Of a DNA stretch of 64,000 bases, positions 60,321 to 64,000 are shown in pieces. A program made the position numbers and the translations under genes. The stretch is taken from NCBI GenBank assembly GCA_023135165.1, contig JAGLTS010000025.1:32414-96413 (forward strand), in the 5' to 3' direction. Positions within the stretch are counted from its first letter, which is position 1, and every line of letters starts with the position of its first letter. The stretch is from Phycisphaerales bacterium. GTDB lineage: Bacteria > Planctomycetota > Phycisphaerae > Phycisphaerales > JAGLTS01. The notes beneath the pieces were generated by a model that was not told the origin of the DNA, did not search any database, and worked only from the letters and a program-made list of their open reading frames with translations.

Positions 60321-62003
60321 ATGAACGTTGCGAGCTTCTTCAAACACTGGTCGATCACGAGCAACCCGTTCCAAGCCGAGGAGGCGCGCCACGACGCGGT
60401 CTTCGCGAAGCTCGGCGTCGGGCCGGCCGTGCATTCCGATTTCGACAAGATATGCGGCGAACTCGATCGACCGAGCACATCCATCGTCTTCGGCGAAAAA
60501 GGCAGCGGCAAAACCGCCATCCGCCTCCAGATCGAGGACCGGCTGCGACAGTTCAACGCGGACAACCCGGATCGCAAGTGCTTCTTCATCCCCTACGACG
60601 ATCTGAACCCGATGCTCGATCGGTTTCATCGCCGAATGGGTTCGCCCGCCCCGCTCGATTCGTTCAAGCAGCTTCGCCTCGTCGATCACATGGATGCGAT
60701 CCTCCACCAGGGCGTCAGCCGACTCGTCGATGGATTGGTCGGCGGTGATCGTGAGGATCCCATCGACCTCGGCGACCGTCCGCGCAAGGCCATTCGCAAG
60801 GCGGATGGTGATGTGAAGCGCGACCTGCTCCTGCTCCAGGTCTGCTACGACAACCCCGAGACCGGGCACGAGTGGACGCATCAGCTCGCCGGCGTCATCC
60901 GTCGCCAACGCCTCATCGGGCCTCGCTTTCACCTGTTCTTCGGCGGGCTGCTCCTCGTGGCGTGCGCGGCGCTGCTCATCTATTGGTCGATCCTGCGCGG
61001 CAAAGCGCCGGATGTTGAGGGCTTCCGCATCGCCGCCTGGCCTTGGCTGCTCGCAGGGATCCTCTCCGGGCTGTTCGGCATCGGTGCATGGTGGCGCTGG
61101 CTGCGACTGTGGCGTCCCACACGACGCGATGCACGAAGGCTCTCCGCACAACTTCGCACGCTGGACCGAACCGGCGAGTCCTTCTACCGGTCGCTCGTCA
61201 GCATTCGCCACACCGACCGCATTGGCGCGAACCTCCCGTTCGACAACAGCGACGATGTCCGCTACGACATGTTCAAACGCCTGCGCCGCGTGCTGCGGGT
61301 CTTCGGCTACGGCAGCATCCTGATCATCCTCGATCGCATCGACGAACCCACGCTCGTCAACGGCAGCGTCCAGGCGATGCGCGCGATCACCTGGCCGATG
61401 CTCAACAGCAAGTTCCTCCAACAGGAAGGCATCGGCGTCAAACTCCTGCTGCCCCTCGAACTTCGCCATGAGCTTTTCCGTGAGTCGAGCGACTTTTTCC
61501 AGCAGGCTCGGCTCGACAAGCAGAACCTCGTCGAACGGCTCACATGGTCCGGCGCGATGCTCTACGACCTGTGCAATGCACGCCTGAGGGTTTGCACGTC
61601 CCCACAACCGGGACGAGACGTCCACGACGAACCGCCCGCCGCGGATGCGACGTCGATGTTCGAGGATGGGCCGGCCGACTCCGCTGCAGCGCTATCGACC
61701 AGCGAACTTGCCGGGCCGACGGACGACGGGCAGGGCGTGGTGGGGTCGTCGGGGTCGGATGACATCTCGCTTCACAAGCTCTTCTGCGAGGATGTCTCCC
61801 GCCAGGACATTGTGGATGCGCTCGACCAGATGCAGCAGCCGCGCGATGCGTTCAAGCTGCTCTACACCTGCATCCAGGAGCACTGCTCGACCGTCACGGA
61901 GGAGGACGCCGCTTGGACCGTACCCAGGCTCATCCTCGAGTCCGTTCGCAGGCAGCAGTCCGGCAGAGTCCAGGAACTTCACAAGGGTCTGAGGCCAGCC
62001 TAA
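60321..62003 (+). CDS. Membrane P-loop ATPase with inserted transmembrane hairpin, unknown family
   Basis: 560 residues. Walker A GEKGSGKT (58-65), preceded by SITSNPFQAEEARHD like AAA+/ExeA-type ATPases. A membrane hairpin (HLFFGGLLLVACAALLIYWS about 203-226, and WPWLLAGILSGLFGIGAWW about 240-263) separates it from the Walker B candidate ILIILDRIDEP (331-342). Residues about 430-475 form a low-complexity acidic linker that includes a G4-rich DNA stretch, and the C-terminus (about 480-560) is helical. The order Walker A - TM hairpin - Walker B is as in KAP NTPases, but NAWR and NPRRIK motifs are absent. ATG 60321 is natural. Probably a signalling or stress ATPase in the inner membrane. Confidence 0.75.
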   Translation: MNVASFFKHWSITSNPFQAEEARHDAVFAKLGVGPAVHSDFDKICGELDRPSTSIVFGEKGSGKTAIRLQIEDRLRQFNADNPDRKCFFIPYDDLNPMLDRFHRRMGSPAPLDSFKQLRLVDHMDAILHQGVSRLVDGLVGGDREDPIDLGDRPRKAIRKADGDVKRDLLLLQVCYDNPETGHEWTHQLAGVIRRQRLIGPRFHLFFGGLLLVACAALLIYWSILRGKAPDVEGFRIAAWPWLLAGILSGLFGIGAWWRWLRLWRPTRRDARRLSAQLRTLDRTGESFYRSLVSIRHTDRIGANLPFDNSDDVRYDMFKRLRRVLRVFGYGSILIILDRIDEPTLVNGSVQAMRAITWPMLNSKFLQQEGIGVKLLLPLELRHELFRESSDFFQQARLDKQNLVERLTWSGAMLYDLCNARLRVCTSPQPGRDVHDEPPAADATSMFEDGPADSAAALSTSELAGPTDDGQGVVGSSGSDDISLHKLFCEDVSRQDIVDALDQMQQPRDAFKLLYTCIQEHCSTVTEEDAAWTVPRLILESVRRQQSGRVQELHKGLRPA

Positions 62004-62048
62004 CGCCGCGGACCCGTGGCGCGCCCGTCGCTCGATGAGAAACACACG

Positions 62049-63455
62049 ATGCCCGACCTCCACACCTACACGCCGATCGTCGACGCCTTCAAGACGCAGC
62101 CCGGCACACGCCTCACGCTCAAAGGCTGGGTCCGAACGCGACGCGATTCCAAGGTGGGGCTGTCGTTCATTCAGCTTTCCGACGGCTCGTGTTTCGACGC
62201 CATCCAGATCGTCGCGCCCGCCGACCTGCCGAACTACACGGATGTTGTCCTATCACTGACGACCGGGTGCGCGATCGCAGCGACAGGCACGCTTGCTCAA
62301 TCTCAAGGCAAGGGCCAGGATGTCGAGCTTCAAGCCGAGTCGATCGAACTGATCGGCGGCATCGAGAATCCCGACACGTACCCCGTCCCGCAGAAACGTC
62401 ATACGTTCGAGTACCTGCGCGAGGTCGCTCACCTTCGGCCGAGGACCAACACGTTCGGCGCCGTCGCGCGTGTGCGACATTGCCTCTCGTACCACATCCA
62501 CCGCTTCCTTCACGAGCGAGGGTTCTACTACGTCCACACGCCGATCATCACCGCGTCCGATGCGGAGGGTGCGGGCGAGATGTTCCGCGTCAGCACGCTG
62601 GATCTGGTCAATCTGCCTCACACGGAGGAGGGCGGCGTCGATTTCAGCGATGATTTCTTCGGCCGAGAGGCGTTCCTCACCGTCTCCGGCCAGCTCTCCG
62701 TCGAGACGTACTGCTGCGCATTGTCCAAGGTCTACACGTTCGGCCCGACGTTTCGTGCGGAGAACAGCAACACATCACGTCACCTCAGCGAGTTCTGGAT
62801 GATCGAGCCGGAGATCGCGTTTTGTGATCTCGCCGGTTCGATCGAGCTTGCCGAGGCGATGCTCAAGGATCTGTTCCGCACCGTCCTGGATGAGCGGGCG
62901 GACGACATGGCGTTCTTCAACCTGCGCATCGACAAGACGGTGATCGAGACGCTTCAGCACATCATCGACAGCCCGTTCGTGCGGATCACGTACACCGATG
63001 CGGTCGAGGAACTTCGCAAAGCAAAGAAGAAGTGGGAGTTCGAGCCGAGGTGGGGGGCCGACCTGCACAGCGAGCACGAACGGTATCTCACCGAGGTCGT
63101 GCACAAGACGCCCGTCGTCGTCACCGATTACCCCAAGGGCATCAAAGCGTTCTACATGCGGCTCAACGACGATGAGAAGACCGTCGCCGCGATGGACATC
63201 CTCGTGCCGAAGATCGGCGAGATCGTCGGCGGCAGCCAGCGCGAGGAACGCCTGGATGTGCTCGATCGTCGCATCACGGAGATGCGCCTGCCGATCGAGG
63301 CGTACTGGTGGTACCGCGATCTGCGGCGGTATGGCACGGTCCCACACGCGGGGTACGGCCTGGGCTTCGGTCGGCTTGTCCAGTTCACGACCGGTATGGC
63401 GAACATTCGCGACGTCATCCCCTTCCCCCGCACGCCCCGTAACGCCGAGTTCTAA
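62049..63455 (+). CDS. asnS: Asparaginyl-tRNA synthetase
   Basis: 468-residue class II synthetase. N-terminal OB-fold anticodon-binding domain ([20 protein letters not shown]), then class II motif 2 [22 protein letters not shown] and motif 3 [46 protein letters not shown] is the AsnRS version of the active-site loop, and MIEPE separates it from AspRS. ATG 62049 has GATGAGA upstream; an earlier in-frame ATG (62016) would start inside the preceding gene's end. Single unit; the tRNA-Gly gene follows after about 90 bases. Confidence 0.95.
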   Translation: MPDLHTYTPIVDAFKTQPGTRLTLKGWVRTRRDSKVGLSFIQLSDGSCFDAIQIVAPADLPNYTDVVLSLTTGCAIAATGTLAQSQGKGQDVELQAESIELIGGIENPDTYPVPQKRHTFEYLREVAHLRPRTNTFGAVARVRHCLSYHIHRFLHERGFYYVHTPIITASDAEGAGEMFRVSTLDLVNLPHTEEGGVDFSDDFFGREAFLTVSGQLSVETYCCALSKVYTFGPTFRAENSNTSRHLSEFWMIEPEIAFCDLAGSIELAEAMLKDLFRTVLDERADDMAFFNLRIDKTVIETLQHIIDSPFVRITYTDAVEELRKAKKKWEFEPRWGADLHSEHERYLTEVVHKTPVVVTDYPKGIKAFYMRLNDDEKTVAAMDILVPKIGEIVGGSQREERLDVLDRRITEMRLPIEAYWWYRDLRRYGTVPHAGYGLGFGRLVQFTTGMANIRDVIPFPRTPRNAEF

Positions 63456-63543
63456 GGGTCGGTGCCGCCCGGCGATCACTCGGCCGAATCGATCCGCAGC
63501 CCACTTGCCAGGCAGGCGAAAGAGGCTATCCTGTTGCTCTGTT

Positions 63544-63615
63544 GCGGGTGTAGCTCAGCGGTAGAGCGTCACGTTGCCAACGTGAATGTCGTCGGTTCAA
63601 ATCCGATCACCCGCT
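63544..63615 (+). tRNA. tRNA-Gly (anticodon GCC)
   Basis: Cloverleaf: acceptor GCGGGTG pairs with CACCCGC, D stem GCTC/GAGC, anticodon stem TCACG/CGTGA around TTGCCAA (anticodon GCC), T stem GTCGG/CCGAT around TTCAAAT; discriminator T, as usual for tRNA-Gly. CCA is not encoded. Followed by a strong terminator. Confidence 0.97.
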
Positions 63616-63626
63616 TTCACGACCCA

Positions 63627-63654
63627 GGCCGGGAGCCACTGCTTCCGGCCTTTC
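63627..63654 (+). terminator. Rho-independent terminator after tRNA-Gly
   Basis: GGCCGGGAGC (63627-63636) pairs with GCTTCCGGCC (63641-63650) with one G-U pair and a CACT loop, followed by TTTCTC. It lies 12 bases after the tRNA. Confidence 0.88.
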
Positions 63655-63720
63655 TCGTGGAGCCGAAGCACTTGAACAGGGGGGGCAGGAAAGCAGCGTG
63701 GATGCGCACAGGCCCGGCGG

Positions 63721-63760
63721 TGGGGGTCTGCGGGGGTGTGTGGGGGTCCGTGGGGGTGCG
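63721..63760 (+). repeat. Four 10-bp tandem units with G5 runs (possible G-quadruplex)
   Basis: Four exact 10-base units: TGGGGGTCTG, CGGGGGTGTG, TGGGGGTCCG and TGGGGGTGCG, with G5 at 63722, 63732, 63742 and 63752. Four G-runs with 5-base loops meet the usual G-quadruplex pattern. It lies in the gene-free tail after tRNA-Gly and ahead of the phased T-tracts. Confidence 0.85.
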
Positions 63761-63836
63761 CATCAGGTTGGACATTCAACGATTCGCGGCCGAATCATGC
63801 GCACGGAATCGCGGAAAATGTGTTATCGGACTACAG

Positions 63837-63925
63837 TTTTGGGCGAGTTTTGGCCGGTTTTGGCGAGTTTCGGCACGTTTTCGATCAGTTTCGGTGCGTT
63901 TCGGGTCGGTTTTGAGCGACATTTT
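63837..63925 (-). repeat. Array of nine helically phased T-tracts (inverted copy of the 40.3-kb motif)
   Basis: T-tracts of 3-4 bases start at 63837, 63848, 63858, 63868, 63878, 63889, 63899, 63910 and 63922, an average of 10.6 bases. Read on the minus strand the units are AAAACNGNNC-like, the same degenerate repeat as at 40300-40385 but in the opposite orientation. It lies about 220 bases downstream of tRNA-Gly. No protein-like frame is credible here. After 63925 the window holds nothing I can name. Confidence 0.85.
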
Positions 63926-64000
63926 GAGGCTCGGTCGGCATCGCGCGCGCATCGGCGAGGATGTGCGGCAGCGAGGCGAGATCACCGCAGTGGTGCGCAT

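Noticed and set aside
63776..64000. Lys/Arg/Thr-rich small protein on the minus strand over the T-tracts
   Set aside because: Same cause: the 10-11-base DNA repeat simulates a coding repeat; it also has no conserved start and runs to the window edge.

Overview
The window looks like a chromosomal piece of a GC-rich bacterium of the Planctomycetota, most likely a Phycisphaerae-type lineage. The evidence is two large prepilin-like proteins ending in an FDGHV motif, an FG-GAP protein with dockerin-like calcium loops, a DUF1080-type lipoprotein, oversized alanine-symporter and sugar-permease proteins, and a Gram-negative outer membrane (BamA). No rRNA, CRISPR array, intact insertion sequence or prophage is seen.

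Layout. (1) 1-5492: five co-directional, tightly packed genes for carbohydrate modification (heparinase II/III-like lyase, cut by the window edge; amidohydrolase; DegT aminotransferase; NAD-dependent epimerase-like protein; DapA-family aldolase). Their codon use (more AGA/AGG/ATA) differs from the rest and breaks off at about 5.5 kb, so this is an acquired island or an assembly join. (2) 5.8-14.1 kb: a tandem pair of related membrane proteins, tRNA-Thr, tatA, pheA, two small integral membrane proteins, pgsA-pgpA (phosphatidylglycerol synthesis) and a glycosyltransferase-like/methyltransferase protein. (3) 14.1-23 kb: an FG-GAP/dockerin protein and a prepilin-like protein, a PhoB/PhoR-like two-component pair, a second paralogous prepilin-like protein, a YkgJ-type cysteine-cluster protein, an unknown protein and a histone-deacetylase-family protein. 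(4) 23-40 kb: alanine symporter with a large insertion, KAP-type NTPase, DUF1080 lipoprotein, bamA, gamma-carbonic-anhydrase-like protein, TPR protein, valS carrying a palindromic element inside its reading frame, a zincin-like lipoprotein, a phosphoesterase, an acetyltransferase, an MFS transporter and tRNA-Arg. (5) 40.5-47 kb: a SufR-like regulator followed by a complete pyruvate dehydrogenase operon (E1 alpha, E1 beta, E2, E3) and a lipoate/octanoate-transfer enzyme to charge the E2. (6) 47-64 kb: tRNA-Pro, pyrC, a sugar ABC importer without its ATPase, tRNA-Leu, a CrtC-like protein, rsmG, a DinG-type helicase, a phosphohexomutase, an epimerase, a membrane ATPase, asnS and tRNA-Gly.

The least explained signals are non-coding. 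Two loci (about 40.30-40.39 kb and 63.84-63.93 kb, on opposite strands) each carry nine A- or T-tracts spaced 10-11 bp, the signature of intrinsically curved DNA; both lie a few hundred bases downstream of a tRNA gene. The second is preceded by four perfect 10-bp units with G5 runs. Related G5 motifs occur in coding linkers. A REP-like palindrome, an in-frame paired-hairpin element in valS and a four-helix-bundle gene remnant beside tRNA-Pro add to a picture of small repeat elements near tRNAs and in tolerant coding sites. Two unrelated-looking membrane ATPases (25.3 and 60.3 kb) share the order Walker A - transmembrane hairpin - Walker B.
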